From NCBI GenBank assembly GCA_963838375.1, contig CAWIQY010000019.1, positions 434,001 through 498,000 on the forward strand: a DNA stretch of 64,000 nt, read 5' to 3'. The notes beneath the pieces are model-generated. The model had not been told where the DNA came from. It was given only the letters and a program-made list of their open reading frames with translations, and did no database searches. Every line of letters begins with the position of its first letter. The first letter of the stretch is position 1. The position numbers were made by a program, and so were the translations under genes. This stretch comes from DVED01 sp963838375. Lineage in GTDB: Bacteria; Cyanobacteriota; Cyanobacteriia; Cyanobacteriales; Geitlerinemataceae. This document shows, one piece after another, positions 27,827 to 36,147 of this stretch.

Positions 27827-28613
27827 ATACCGATGGCATCGATCGTTCCCGAGTTTCTACATCACTCGGGTTACGGATGGGAGACCGACAGAGACGTCTC
27901 GACTGAGGTGGCGTCTTTGTCTTTGTTTGAGCATTGTCTCACTCGATATCCGCAACGATTTGCCGCCAAAAGACGTGCCAAATCGCCGATCGGGCAAAGA
28001 GGTGTAGCGCCACACGTAGAAGTTCCTCATCTCTCCCCATACGGACAAAAGTCGAGCTAATTTCTCAATTCCCTTGACTTTTCAATTTCAGTGCTAAAGT
28101 GGGAACATAAGCGGACTTTGCTGTAAATAAATATCGAGACTCATGGATTGCCATACGGATAAAATTGGCAACCCGAAGTGCAGTTAGTTCCGAGTTTTCT
28201 AGGAGATAAGTCTTCTTTGTGTCAAGTGGTTTTTCTCAAAACTTACCGTAATTTTACGTAAAACAAGTCAAGACCCATTAAGTTTTGCGAAAACCTTCGG
28301 AAGCGATCGAAAACACAGGTAAGTTGTGATGAGGATTAATAGGCGTCTCTGACCCCCATCACTTAACTTTCCCTGGGATGTTTCTATACTGAATTTATGA
28401 GGCGAAGTTCTGAAAGCTTCTGCAACAGGTTCGGCGAACAAAAGATACTTTATACTTTTCTTCTCGAATCGGTTTGCAGACTCTTTCACCGGGGGTCATT
28501 GAACTTCAGCGTCAACCGCCAGAGTCAATTTGTATTAAAGATTCATTTTGACAATGAGCCAATACGCAGCCCGACCCACTTCCAGTTTGCCAGGAGCTAT
28601 TGAGAGACCTACG
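27827..28613. other. Long leader and intergenic region before sigC
   Basis: About 790 bp between lipA and the chosen sigC start. The first ~230 bp has a plus-strand open frame with no recognisable content and no ribosome-binding site. The rest is AT-rich and probably regulatory; one promoter candidate is listed. A second pair, TTGACT (28074-28079) and TAAAGT (28095-28100), is spaced by only 15 bp and is weaker. Confidence 0.5.
28363..28390 (+). promoter_or_regulatory. Candidate sigC promoter
   Basis: TTAACT (28363-28368) and TATACT (28385-28390) are spaced by 16 bp, about 220 nt ahead of the chosen sigC start. Assigned by pattern only. Confidence 0.35.
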
Positions 28614-29861
28614 ATGCCAGGAACAGCTTTCTATCAAGATCTTGAAAACAACGCCCAGCTAAATCCTAGCTTGGATGAGTTGGAACTTGCCACTCCAGAC
28701 GATATTGCGAGTTCCTCGTTGGGTATGGAAGTCGAGTATACAGATGCCGATAGCCTGCCATCCAATGCTAGAAATCGGACAACCACCGACCTCGTGCGGA
28801 TCTATCTCCAAGAAATTGGTAAAGTAGAACTGCTCGGTCGCGACGAAGAAGTTGCTGAAGCACAAAAAGTTCAGCAGTATGTCAGCTTGCTAGAATCACG
28901 CCGCCAAGCTGCCGAAGACGGAGACGAGTTGATGCAGCGCTGCGTGCATTTGGTGGAAGTGCGCGATCGTCTGACCTCTCAATTGGGGCATCGTCCTTCC
29001 CTGGAACGCTGGGCAACAGACGCGGGGATTGTTGTTAGCGACCTCAAACCAACGCTGGCGGAAGGAAAGCGTCGTTGGGCGCAGTTAGCGGGTTTGACTG
29101 TCGAAGCACTGGACAAGATTCAAACCAACGGCAAGCGCGCCAAAGCGCATATGATTAAAGCCAACCTGCGCTTGGTGGTCTCTGTTGCTAAAAAATATCA
29201 AAAACGGGGATTGGAACTGTTGGATCTGATCCAAGAAGGAACCATCGGCTTAGAACGAGCCGTTGAGAAATTTGACCCCACTCGAGGATATCGGTTCAGC
29301 ACCTACGCTTACTGGTGGATTCGTCAAGGCATTACCCGGGCAATCGCAACCCAAAGTCGCACAATTCGCCTTCCGGTTCACATCACCGAAAAACTTAACA
29401 AAATTAAAAAAGCCCAACGACAGTTCGCTCAGGAGAAAGGTCGTATCCCCACCCTCGAAGATATCGCTAAAGAATTGGAGATGACCCCCGAGCAAATTCG
29501 GGAAATTCTCCTGCGGGTTCCTCGATCGATTTCCTTGGATACCAAGGTGGGTAAAGATAAAGACACGGAGTTAGGCGATCTTTTGGAAACCGATGAGGTT
29601 TCTCCCGAAGATATGCTGATGCGCGAGTCCCTCCAAAAGGATTTGCAACACCTGCTTTCCGATCTAAGCAGTCGCGAACGGGATGTCATTCGCTTGCGCT
29701 ATGGATTGGGCGATGGCAACCCCTATTCTCTAGCCGAAATCGGTCGCGCTTTGGATCTGTCTCGGGAACGGGTTCGTCAGATTGAAGCAAAAGCTTTGCA
29801 AAAGCTGCGCCAACCCAAGCGTCGCAACCGGGTTCGGGATTACTTGGAAGCATTGGCTTAA
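28614..29861 (+). CDS. sigC: Group 2 RNA polymerase sigma factor, SigC type
   Basis: 415 aa from the ATG at 28614, preceded by GAGAG at 9-13 nt and giving the start MPGTAFYQD, similar in form and length to Anabaena SigC; an ATG at 28554 would add 20 residues. Region 1.2 (TTDLVRIYLQEIGKVELLGR), region 2 (KANLRLVVSVAKKY, LLDLIQEGTIGLERAVEKFD, YAYWWIRQGITRAI), region 3 and region 4.2 (LDLSRERVRQIEAKALQKLR) are complete, and region 1.1 is short as in group 2 factors. The C-terminus QPKRRNRVRDYLEAL fits SigC rather than the primary SigA. Group 2 sigmas redirect polymerase during carbon, nitrogen or heat stress. The furA gene follows 434 bp downstream on the same strand. Confidence 0.9.
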   Translation: MPGTAFYQDLENNAQLNPSLDELELATPDDIASSSLGMEVEYTDADSLPSNARNRTTTDLVRIYLQEIGKVELLGRDEEVAEAQKVQQYVSLLESRRQAAEDGDELMQRCVHLVEVRDRLTSQLGHRPSLERWATDAGIVVSDLKPTLAEGKRRWAQLAGLTVEALDKIQTNGKRAKAHMIKANLRLVVSVAKKYQKRGLELLDLIQEGTIGLERAVEKFDPTRGYRFSTYAYWWIRQGITRAIATQSRTIRLPVHITEKLNKIKKAQRQFAQEKGRIPTLEDIAKELEMTPEQIREILLRVPRSISLDTKVGKDKDTELGDLLETDEVSPEDMLMRESLQKDLQHLLSDLSSRERDVIRLRYGLGDGNPYSLAEIGRALDLSRERVRQIEAKALQKLRQPKRRNRVRDYLEALA

Positions 29862-29869
29862 GCAACGGG

Positions 29870-29891
29870 TCTGGGCGATCGATCGCCCAGA
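29870..29891. terminator. 22-bp perfect palindrome after sigC
   Basis: TCTGGGCGATCGATCGCCCAGA starts 9 bp past the sigC stop. The following TATTCCTCT is only weakly T-rich, so termination is plausible but not certain. The centre contains the CGATCG core common in this genome. Confidence 0.5.
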
Positions 29892-30206
29892 TATTCCTCT
29901 AGAATATTAAGAAGTATTACAGCAAAATTGCTCCATCCTATCATTGAACCCGAGCGCTATAACTTCAAGTTGTGGCGCTCGTTTTTGTTGGATTCTTATA
30001 GCTATTGGCTATCAGCTATCCGATCTGAGTTGGCATCCCGACGATCGGACTCCGGGCTCTATCCATATCCCCGCAAAGAAGAGTTCTGAAGTCCGTTTGG
30101 TGATGAGATCCTCAACTCAAGGGAGGAGGAAAAGAGCTTCGGAACTCGGAGGGGGGTGGAATCGCCTAGAAAAGACGAGGTTACGGTTATCAACCCATGA
30201 GTTTGT
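29892..30206. other. Intergenic stretch between sigC and furA
   Basis: No convincing gene. One plus-strand frame across it lacks a ribosome-binding site and recognisable content. The region ends at the furA control elements listed next. Confidence 0.5.
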
Positions 30207-30226
30207 TTAAAATTATTCTCAATAAA
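30207..30226. promoter_or_regulatory. Candidate Fur box upstream of furA
   Basis: TTAAAATTATTCTCAATAAA is AT-rich with partial dyad symmetry like Fur operators (GATAATGATAATCATTATC type) and sits just before the furA -35 candidate. FurA autoregulation is known in Anabaena; the site itself is assigned by pattern only. Confidence 0.35.
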
Positions 30227-30234
30227 GATGCTTG

Positions 30235-30262
30235 TTGACAAAAAGCATTCTTGTTCTGTACT
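30235..30262 (+). promoter_or_regulatory. Candidate furA promoter
   Basis: A consensus TTGACA (30235-30240) is followed 16 bp later by TGTACT (30257-30262), about 34 nt before the furA start. Confidence 0.45.
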
Positions 30263-30295
30263 CTATAACAATATAGGGAATTTATAAAACTTGCT

Positions 30296-30751
30296 ATGCC
30301 GACCTACACAACAGCCGCCCTCAAATCCGAGCTGAACGAAAGGGGCTGGCGGATGACTCCCCAACGAGAAACGATTTTGCAGATTTTTCAAAATCTGCAC
30401 AAAGGAAAACACTTGAGTGCTGAGGATTTATACAATCTTTTGCACGAACAGGGAGAACGAATCAGTCTATCGACCATCTATCGAACGCTGAAGTTGATGG
30501 CAAGGATGGGTATTCTCCGAGAACTGGAGTTAGGAGAAGACCACAAGCATTATGAAATCAACCAGCCTCATCCCTACCATCACCATCATTTAATTTGCGT
30601 AAAGTGTAACAAAACGATCGAGTTTAAAAGCGATTCCATTTTAAAGACCGGTACGAAGACGGCTCAAAAAGAGGGCTATCACCTCCTCGATTGTCAGTTA
30701 ACCATTCATGCCGTTTGTCCGGCTTGTCAGCGGGCGCTAACTCCGTTCTAG
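30296..30751 (+). CDS. furA: Ferric uptake regulator FurA
   Basis: 151 aa. It is an iron-responsive repressor with the winged helix at residues ~8-85 (LNERGWRMTPQRETILQIFQ, ISLSTIYRTLKLMARMGI) and the metal-binding dimer domain after it (HPYHHHHLICVKCNKTIEF). CVKC (~100-103) and CPAC (~143-146) are the two CxxC pairs of the family. The sequence is very close to what I know of Anabaena FurA, and the neighbouring sigC fits the same locus. Its TAG stop overlaps by four bases with the stop of the convergent peptidoglycan-binding gene, so antisense read-through is expected. Confidence 0.95.
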   Translation: MPTYTTAALKSELNERGWRMTPQRETILQIFQNLHKGKHLSAEDLYNLLHEQGERISLSTIYRTLKLMARMGILRELELGEDHKHYEINQPHPYHHHHLICVKCNKTIEFKSDSILKTGTKTAQKEGYHLLDCQLTIHAVCPACQRALTPF

Positions 30752-31725
30752 AACGGAACGGGCAAGGGACGCAAGGTGGGGATGTTAAACGGTTGTAAAG
30801 AGGATTCGTCTGTAGAGGCAACGGAGTGATTTCTCAGGTAAACGACTCGCGCATCAAATCCTCGATCGCGCGCGTTGTTTGATTGGTTTTGGGCAAAATC
30901 TCGATCCAAAAATCGACCCACTTCTACATAAACTCCTCGACGATCGGTTTCGACAAGGGTGGCATTCGGGAAAAATCCACGCACATCTTGTAGAAGCAAC
31001 TCGTCATTTCTTTGTGGAATGACGACGACGTAAAGATGTTTTGCCTCGATTTCCGGTTCTGGAACAAATGTCTGTACTGGCAACGGATTGTTGACTCTGA
31101 CTAAGCGATTTGCCGTCCGTTCGTCCACCACCCCGGTCTGGGTCAAACCATAATACCGTTGAAATTGAACTAGTGCGTCTTGGGTATCTGTACCAAATCG
31201 GCTATCGATGTTTCCGGGAGGAAATCCCGTGTTTTGTAACAAAAGCTGAAGTTGTTGGACTTCTATCCCAACTGACCCCTGACGTAACCCCACAAGAGGA
31301 CGAGTTTGCCAAAAGTCTCCCCGTCGATCTAATTCCAGCAGTGCCGTTTGAGTTTCCACTCCGGCTTTCCCATCGGCATCAAACCGGAAATCTCGCTGAA
31401 ATTGGATGACAGAGGCTTGAGTGGCGCGATCGAAAACCCCCGTGACGCTACCGTCAAAATACCCCAACTGTCGTAAACGGCTTTGGAGTTCGGCAACATC
31501 AGTTCCCGCCATGCCGAGTTCTAGGGTGCGGCTGCCAAATTTAAACACAGGCAACAATTCGATCGACTGAGCCCGTGCCAATTGGCTCCCTAGAGGCAGT
31601 AGCGAGGTGTTGCCAAGAAAACAGAGGGTGAAAGCGGACAACCCTAGAAATAACCATCGCCACCGCACTGAGGTCTGTTGAATATTTTGAGGAAGGATGG
31701 GATTATTGCCGGATTGTTGGGACAT
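30748..31725 (-). CDS. Peptidoglycan-binding protein convergent with furA (alr1690-like)
   Basis: 325 aa. A single hydrophobic helix at ~27-50 acts as signal or anchor. Two peptidoglycan-binding type 1 domains follow (about 68-125: LELGMAGTDVAELQSRLRQL; about 145-200: LRQGSVGIEVQQLQLLLQNT), then a ~90-residue C-terminal domain (LYVVVIPQRNDELLLQDVRG ... RGVYVEVGRFLDRD) that resembles SPOR-like folds. It should sit in the periplasm bound to the cell wall. In Anabaena the gene facing furA, alr1690, is of this cell-wall type, and its transcript extends over furA as the antisense RNA alpha-furA. No terminator separates the two stops here. Confidence 0.88.
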   Translation of the reverse strand: MSQQSGNNPILPQNIQQTSVRWRWLFLGLSAFTLCFLGNTSLLPLGSQLARAQSIELLPVFKFGSRTLELGMAGTDVAELQSRLRQLGYFDGSVTGVFDRATQASVIQFQRDFRFDADGKAGVETQTALLELDRRGDFWQTRPLVGLRQGSVGIEVQQLQLLLQNTGFPPGNIDSRFGTDTQDALVQFQRYYGLTQTGVVDERTANRLVRVNNPLPVQTFVPEPEIEAKHLYVVVIPQRNDELLLQDVRGFFPNATLVETDRRGVYVEVGRFLDRDFAQNQSNNARDRGFDARVVYLRNHSVASTDESSLQPFNIPTLRPLPVPF

Positions 31726-31949
31726 TCAGACTCGATACTAGTGATTAGACTTACTCAGTAGTATAGAAGAAATATTGAAAACGATCTTCAACCGTTGGAT
31801 TGTAGAACTGCTAGCTCAAATCGGGTTGAAGATCGGGATTTCTTAAGCAATCGATCCTCTTTGTGCGAGAGAATCCCCAGAAGTTGGATGGAACTGTCCG
31901 ATCGGTATTCGGCTCTACCCACTAATTCGATCGGATGTAGACGGAAGGC

Positions 31950-32126
31950 TTAGAGCCAACCCAGACGATCGCACAGAACCGCAACTGCCGCAGCAAAGGC
32001 AGTAATTCCCAGTGCCAAAAAGGGATTTTGTCCTTGTGCAACGGCGAAAGAAGTGGCAACTCCCGCTCCTAAAGCAGCCGTAACCGCAGCCACGAGAGGA
32101 TCTTTCCGTGCATTTTTGTTATACAT
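31950..32126 (-). CDS. Small membrane protein, 58 aa
   Basis: The frame begins MYNKNARKDPLVAAVTAALG and ends AVLCDRLGWL. It has a basic, hydrophilic N-terminus followed by two short hydrophobic stretches (about 11-30 and 36-52) divided by QGQNP. That pattern, a clear ATG, and a balanced coding composition support a real small membrane protein, though no ribosome-binding site is visible. It lies alone between the peptidoglycan-binding gene and argG. The function is unknown. Confidence 0.55.
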   Translation of the reverse strand: MYNKNARKDPLVAAVTAALGAGVATSFAVAQGQNPFLALGITAFAAAVAVLCDRLGWL

Positions 32127-32347
32127 TGCAATTGATTTGTTGTAGTTTGAGTTGAAGTCTTTTAAGTTTCTCTAAACTTATCACCCAAATTTACTCGGTC
32201 TATATAATTAACTATCTTTTGCAATCAAGATTAAAATTTAGATACTTTTATTAACAAAAGCTGATTTATTTCTAAAGAAAACCTTAAGAAAATTAAATAT
32301 CCTTCAAGGATTTGATCGAGGTCGTAACTCAGTCAAAATTCATGGGT

Positions 32348-32380
32348 AGAAGTCGGAGTTCTACTAGAACTCCGACTTCT
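32348..32380. terminator. Perfect 16-bp inverted repeat after argG
   Basis: AGAAGTCGGAGTTCTA (32348-32363) and TAGAACTCCGACTTCT (32365-32380) are exact inverted copies, starting 8 bp past the argG stop on the minus strand. The downstream tract on that strand is only weakly T-rich (ATTTTG). Confidence 0.6.
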
Positions 32381-32387
32381 GAGGCTT

Positions 32388-33590
32388 CTAGCCGCGCAAT
32401 TTTTCTGCCCAAATGCGCGTGGGTAGTCCCCAAACATAGATAAAACCTTCAGCCGCTTTGTGATCGAAACGATCGTCTGCTCCGTAGGTGGCTAAATCAT
32501 CTGAGTAGAGCGAATTTGCCGATTTGCGTCCGACAATAAAGGTATTGCCCTTCAACAGCTTGATCCGTACCGTTCCAGAAACCCGTTCTTGAGTTTGGCT
32601 AATGAAAGCATCCAAGGCGGCTTTCAGGGGGCTGAACCACAGTCCGTTGTACACCAGATGGCTATACGTCTCTTCAATGCCGCGCTTGTACTGCGTCACA
32701 TCTTTGGTTAGGGTCAAACTTTCCAAATCGCGGTGAGCTTGGATCAACACCAGCAATGCTGGCGCTTCGTAAATTTCCCGCGATTTAATCCCCACCAAGC
32801 GGTTTTCCACCATATCGAGGCGACCGACACCGTGGCGTCCGGCAATCTCATTGAGTTGAGTCACCAGCGCCACTGGGGAAAGCGTTTTTCCGTTGAGGCT
32901 GGTGGGAATGCCTTTCTCGAAGCCAATTTCCACGTATTCCGGTTCGTCCGGGGTATTGGCAATGGCTTCGGTCATCAAGAACACCTCTTCTAAGGGTTCC
33001 GTCCAGGGATCTTCCAGGGGACCGGCTTCGATACTGCGTCCGAGGAGGTTGCGATCGATGCTGTAGGGAGAAGACTTCTTCACCGGGGAGGCAATGCCAA
33101 AACGCTCTCCATAGGCGATCGTTTCTTCCCGCGACATCCCCCATTCTCGGGCAGGGGTCAGTACCTTCAAATTGGGGTTTAGCGCGGCTATGGCAACATC
33201 AAACCGCACCTGATCGTTCCCTTTCCCCGTACAGCCGTGGGCGACCGCATCGGCTCCATATTCGGCAGCGGCTTCCACCAACAGTTTGGCAATCAACGGA
33301 CGCGCCAGCGCTGTAGACAAGGGATAGCGATTTTCGTACAGCGCATTGGCTTGGATGGAGGGGAAAGCATAGTTGGTAATAAAGTCCTCGGTGGCATCGG
33401 CAACCAGAGATTGACTGGCGCCGGAGGTCAAGGCTTTTTCTCGAATCGGCTCCAGTTCGTCTCCCTGACCCAAATCCGCTGCGAGGGTAATCACTTCCTC
33501 TACGCCCCATTCTTCCTTTAAGTAGGGGATGCAAACGGAGGTATCGACGCCGCCGGAATAGGCGAGCACAGCTTTTTTAGCACGTCCCAT
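32388..33590 (-). CDS. argG: Argininosuccinate synthase
   Basis: 400 aa, standard length. It ligates citrulline and aspartate with ATP in arginine synthesis. The PP-loop AYSGGVDTSV is at residues 9-18, and HGCTGKGNDQVRF (~115-127) and SPYSIDRNLLGRS (~174-186) are the substrate-binding signatures. The start MGRAKKAVLAYSGG is the first ATG and is typical for cyanobacteria. No other arg gene is adjacent. Confidence 0.97.
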   Translation of the reverse strand: MGRAKKAVLAYSGGVDTSVCIPYLKEEWGVEEVITLAADLGQGDELEPIREKALTSGASQSLVADATEDFITNYAFPSIQANALYENRYPLSTALARPLIAKLLVEAAAEYGADAVAHGCTGKGNDQVRFDVAIAALNPNLKVLTPAREWGMSREETIAYGERFGIASPVKKSSPYSIDRNLLGRSIEAGPLEDPWTEPLEEVFLMTEAIANTPDEPEYVEIGFEKGIPTSLNGKTLSPVALVTQLNEIAGRHGVGRLDMVENRLVGIKSREIYEAPALLVLIQAHRDLESLTLTKDVTQYKRGIEETYSHLVYNGLWFSPLKAALDAFISQTQERVSGTVRIKLLKGNTFIVGRKSANSLYSDDLATYGADDRFDHKAAEGFIYVWGLPTRIWAEKLRG

Positions 33591-33855
33591 GTATGTCTCT
33601 CTTGCTGAATAACACGAGTGTTTATTATCCGATGAATGTTGACCGATGAATGTCAGGGAGAGCAGATTTTTGGGAAAAATTTCTCAGAAATGTTACGGAT
33701 TGGGGAAGAGTAGACTCGATCGACCCTGTGACATTCCCGGATGCTGGGGGTGAGACTGTGCCATACCCCCGGCGGGATCTCGCATTGCGATATTAGATGT
33801 ATTGATGACTGACGCAATGGCTCCCAATATAGGGGCAACTGTGGGGGGATTGCCG

Positions 33856-33997
33856 CTACAAAAGATGAGTACGTAGTCCTTTCATTAAAATATTTCGGGC
33901 TGCGTTCTCGATCGCGATCGAGAACGCAGCCACATTGGCAAACATAAGTACGATATAACACCTTCAAATTTGGGACTATACCGCAAACTGCTTCGCT
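33856..33997 (-). mobile_element. TnpB (IS200/IS605-type) C-terminal remnant
   Basis: On the minus strand the sequence reads PNLKVLYRTYVCQCGCVLDR and D, then, after one extra base near 33906, NAARNILMKGLRTHLL followed by TAG (33856-33858). CxCGxVxDRDxNAAxNIL is the zinc-ribbon and last catalytic Asp region of TnpB. The first cysteine pair is degraded and everything upstream is missing, so this is a decayed scrap. Confidence 0.6.
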
Positions 33998-34176
33998 CTT
34001 ATGAATGCTCCTCCACCTGCTGACGCGAGGTTGAGGTGTCTTCTATTAGAAGGGTTTATCCCTCCCGACAGGCGGCATTCTCGCCGTGTTCTGGGAACTT
34101 TTGCCCAGCAACACCCCCAAGTCGTTTCCGCAATGGGGCTAAAATTCAAGATGGGAATTTGTGCCCCGACTCAACT

Positions 34177-34812
34177 TTACTTATTCGGCTGAGGCGTCAT
34201 CCGCAGATAAGGTTTAATCTCCTCAACCCCTTTAGGGAACTTCTGTTTCGCTTCCTCTGTGGAAATAGAAGGAACGACAACGCAGTCATCGCCATCTTTC
34301 CAGTTCACGGGAGTGGCAACGCTGTGGCTATCGGTTAATTGTAAGGAGTCGATGACGCGCAGAATTTCGTCGAAGTTGCGTCCGGTACTGGCGGGGTAGG
34401 TAATCGTTAGGCGTAGCTTTTTGGCAGGATCGATAATGAAGACGGAACGCACCGTCAGGTTGTCGAGGGATTTGGGGTGAATCATGCCGTAGAGATCGGC
34501 AACTTTACGATCGGGGTCTGCCAAAATGGGATAATTCACTGTGGCGGACTGGGTTTCGTTGATGTCGCCGATCCAGCCTTGGTGAGAGTCGGCGGAATCG
34601 ACACTCAGCGCGATGGTTTTGACGTTGCGTTTTTCAAACTCTGCGGACAGTTTGGCGACTGCACCGAGTTCGGTGGTGCAAACGGGGGTGTAGTCAGCGG
34701 GGTGAGAGAACAGAACCACCCAGCTATCTCCCGCCCATTCGTGGAAGTTAATCGTGCCTTGGGAAGAGTCTTGAGTAAAGTCGGGAACTCGATCGCCGAG
34801 TTGTAATGCCAT
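34177..34812 (-). CDS. 1-Cys peroxiredoxin (Prx6 type)
   Basis: 211 aa. It reduces hydrogen peroxide and organic peroxides. The peroxidatic Cys45 is in SHPADYTPVCTTELG, and the long C-terminal domain (residues ~165-211, with DDCVVVPS) is typical of the 1-Cys group; no resolving Cys at the position used by 2-Cys enzymes is seen. There is no signal peptide, so it is cytosolic. It is a single gene with no partner reductase nearby. Confidence 0.94.
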   Translation of the reverse strand: MALQLGDRVPDFTQDSSQGTINFHEWAGDSWVVLFSHPADYTPVCTTELGAVAKLSAEFEKRNVKTIALSVDSADSHQGWIGDINETQSATVNYPILADPDRKVADLYGMIHPKSLDNLTVRSVFIIDPAKKLRLTITYPASTGRNFDEILRVIDSLQLTDSHSVATPVNWKDGDDCVVVPSISTEEAKQKFPKGVEEIKPYLRMTPQPNK

Positions 34813-34994
34813 AAGAGGAATCCTAAATCTGTTAATAGGTGAACATTTTGATGATTTTACCGGAAGATCCTCTCACAAAACCCCGGCTTATCGGTGGGAT
34901 TTTAGCGATTTTTAATATATCGATCGTCCTTCGCCCCAAATCTATCTTTATCCTGACAAACTAGGTTGACATTCTCCCAATTATACTAATATAA

Positions 34995-35294
34995 ATGATA
35001 AGTTTAAATTATAGGTTTGGCGTTGTGTTTCAACTGCTGTACTATCTGGTTCATGCTATTCAACCGTTTCTCGTGCCGATTTGCTTGGTTTGTGCTTGGA
35101 CGATCGTCTTTTTGGGAATCGCGAGTGTTTGGGGAGCGATCGCTGCAACAACGGCTAGTGCAAAGCAAATGCACCAAATCCCTTGTTCGGGTTGTGTCTT
35201 TTTCACCAATGATTACCGTCTCAAATGTCCGGTGAATCCGAAAGGGGCAATGACGGAAGAAGCGATCGATTGTCCGGATTATCGATCGAGGTAG
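34995..35294 (+). CDS. Small cyanobacterial membrane protein with Cys-rich tail
   Basis: 99 aa. Residues ~8-52 hold one or two membrane helices (FLVPICLVCAWTIVFLGIAS). The soluble tail IPCSGCVFFTNDYRLKCPVN then DCPDY has four cysteines arranged C-x2-C-x11-C plus C, a metal- or cluster-binding look. Proteins of this form recur across cyanobacteria without a known role. The ATG at 34995 is the first in frame; no strong ribosome-binding site is visible. Confidence 0.75.
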   Translation: MISLNYRFGVVFQLLYYLVHAIQPFLVPICLVCAWTIVFLGIASVWGAIAATTASAKQMHQIPCSGCVFFTNDYRLKCPVNPKGAMTEEAIDCPDYRSR

Positions 35295-35303
35295 TGCCTA
35301 GTA

Positions 35304-35367
35304 AGGGCGAAGCATTCGAGCCTACTAGGCACTATCATCCAAAGAACACGCTCCCAAATGCTTCGTC
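35304..35367. repeat. GGGCGAAGCATT-type palindromic repeat, copy 2
   Basis: GGGCGAAGCATTCGAG starts at 35304 and AAATGCTTCGTC ends at 35367 in inverted order. A nested inverted repeat AGTGCCTAGTA/TACTAGGCACT (about 35293-35334) overlaps the left arm. The copy lies just after the small Cys-rich membrane protein. Confidence 0.65.
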
Positions 35368-35456
35368 TGTATATTTGTTAGTTGTTAGTTGCGATCTCGA
35401 AGACAGGTTAAACCTAGAAAGACTTCACTGAGCATTTCGTCCAGACTTAGACCGTA

Positions 35457-35681
35457 CTAATCGGGAAGTTCGATGAGTTTCGTTTTAGAGGATAATCCCG
35501 ATTTGATGATGATTTGAGATTTGGGAATTCCCAACTTTTTGGATAAAAGTGCAATAAGTTCCTGATTGGCTTTGCCATCGACCGGGGGAGACTGCAACCG
35601 AACGGTGAGGCTACCATCGGTTTCTTCAGTAATGCTAACTTGTTTGGAATTCGGTTTGACTCGGACTTGTACAATTGTCAT
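35457..35681 (-). CDS. DUF167 (YggU-like) protein
   Basis: 74 aa. It shows the family pattern VRVKPNSKQ near the start, LQSPPVDGKANQELIALLSK in the middle and KLIELPD at the end. The fold is known from structures but the role is not. It is followed, 38 bp upstream on the same strand, by the 2Fe-2S protein gene, so the two may be co-transcribed. Confidence 0.88.
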   Translation of the reverse strand: MTIVQVRVKPNSKQVSITEETDGSLTVRLQSPPVDGKANQELIALLSKKLGIPKSQIIIKSGLSSKTKLIELPD

Positions 35682-35719
35682 TTATTTAAGATGTCGATCG
35701 AGATCGTGATGAACCTTCA

Positions 35720-36010
35720 TCAAATACGAGGATGAAACTTGCGATACAGCATGGTATTCACAGGTTTACCCCCTAACAAATGCTGTTCGACAATGGCAAT
35801 GACTTCGCCGGGATGCACTTTCGAGTACCAAATTTCTTCGGGTAATATGAGTACCATCGGTCCGTTGCCACATTGTCCTAAACAACCGGAGCCTCGAACC
35901 GAAATTCCGACGATCGACTGAGATTGAAATGCGGCTAAAACTTCCGCAGAACCTTGTCGTTTACAGGTTCGATTCTGACAAACTAAAACTTGTTGTGGGT
36001 TATCGCTCAT
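35720..36010 (-). CDS. Thioredoxin-like [2Fe-2S] ferredoxin
   Basis: 96 aa. Cluster ligands are C11 and C16 (CQNRTC) and C43 and C47 (CLGQC), the pattern of the thioredoxin-fold ferredoxins also used as NuoE/HoxE-like subunits. It is a free-standing, cytosolic electron carrier by sequence; its partner is unknown. It lies just upstream of the DUF167 gene on the same strand and divergent from recQ. Confidence 0.88.
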   Translation of the reverse strand: MSDNPQQVLVCQNRTCKRQGSAEVLAAFQSQSIVGISVRGSGCLGQCGNGPMVLILPEEIWYSKVHPGEVIAIVEQHLLGGKPVNTMLYRKFHPRI

Positions 36011-36147
36011 TAGGAGTGCGGGGTGTGGGGTGCGGAGTAAAAAGGAAAGATTTTAACTTTTAACCTTCTGTTTTCTGCCTGAAATACGAGTTCGCCCAAT
36101 CCCGATGACGATCGTAGAATGGGGGAGAAGTCCACTGTCGATCGCGA

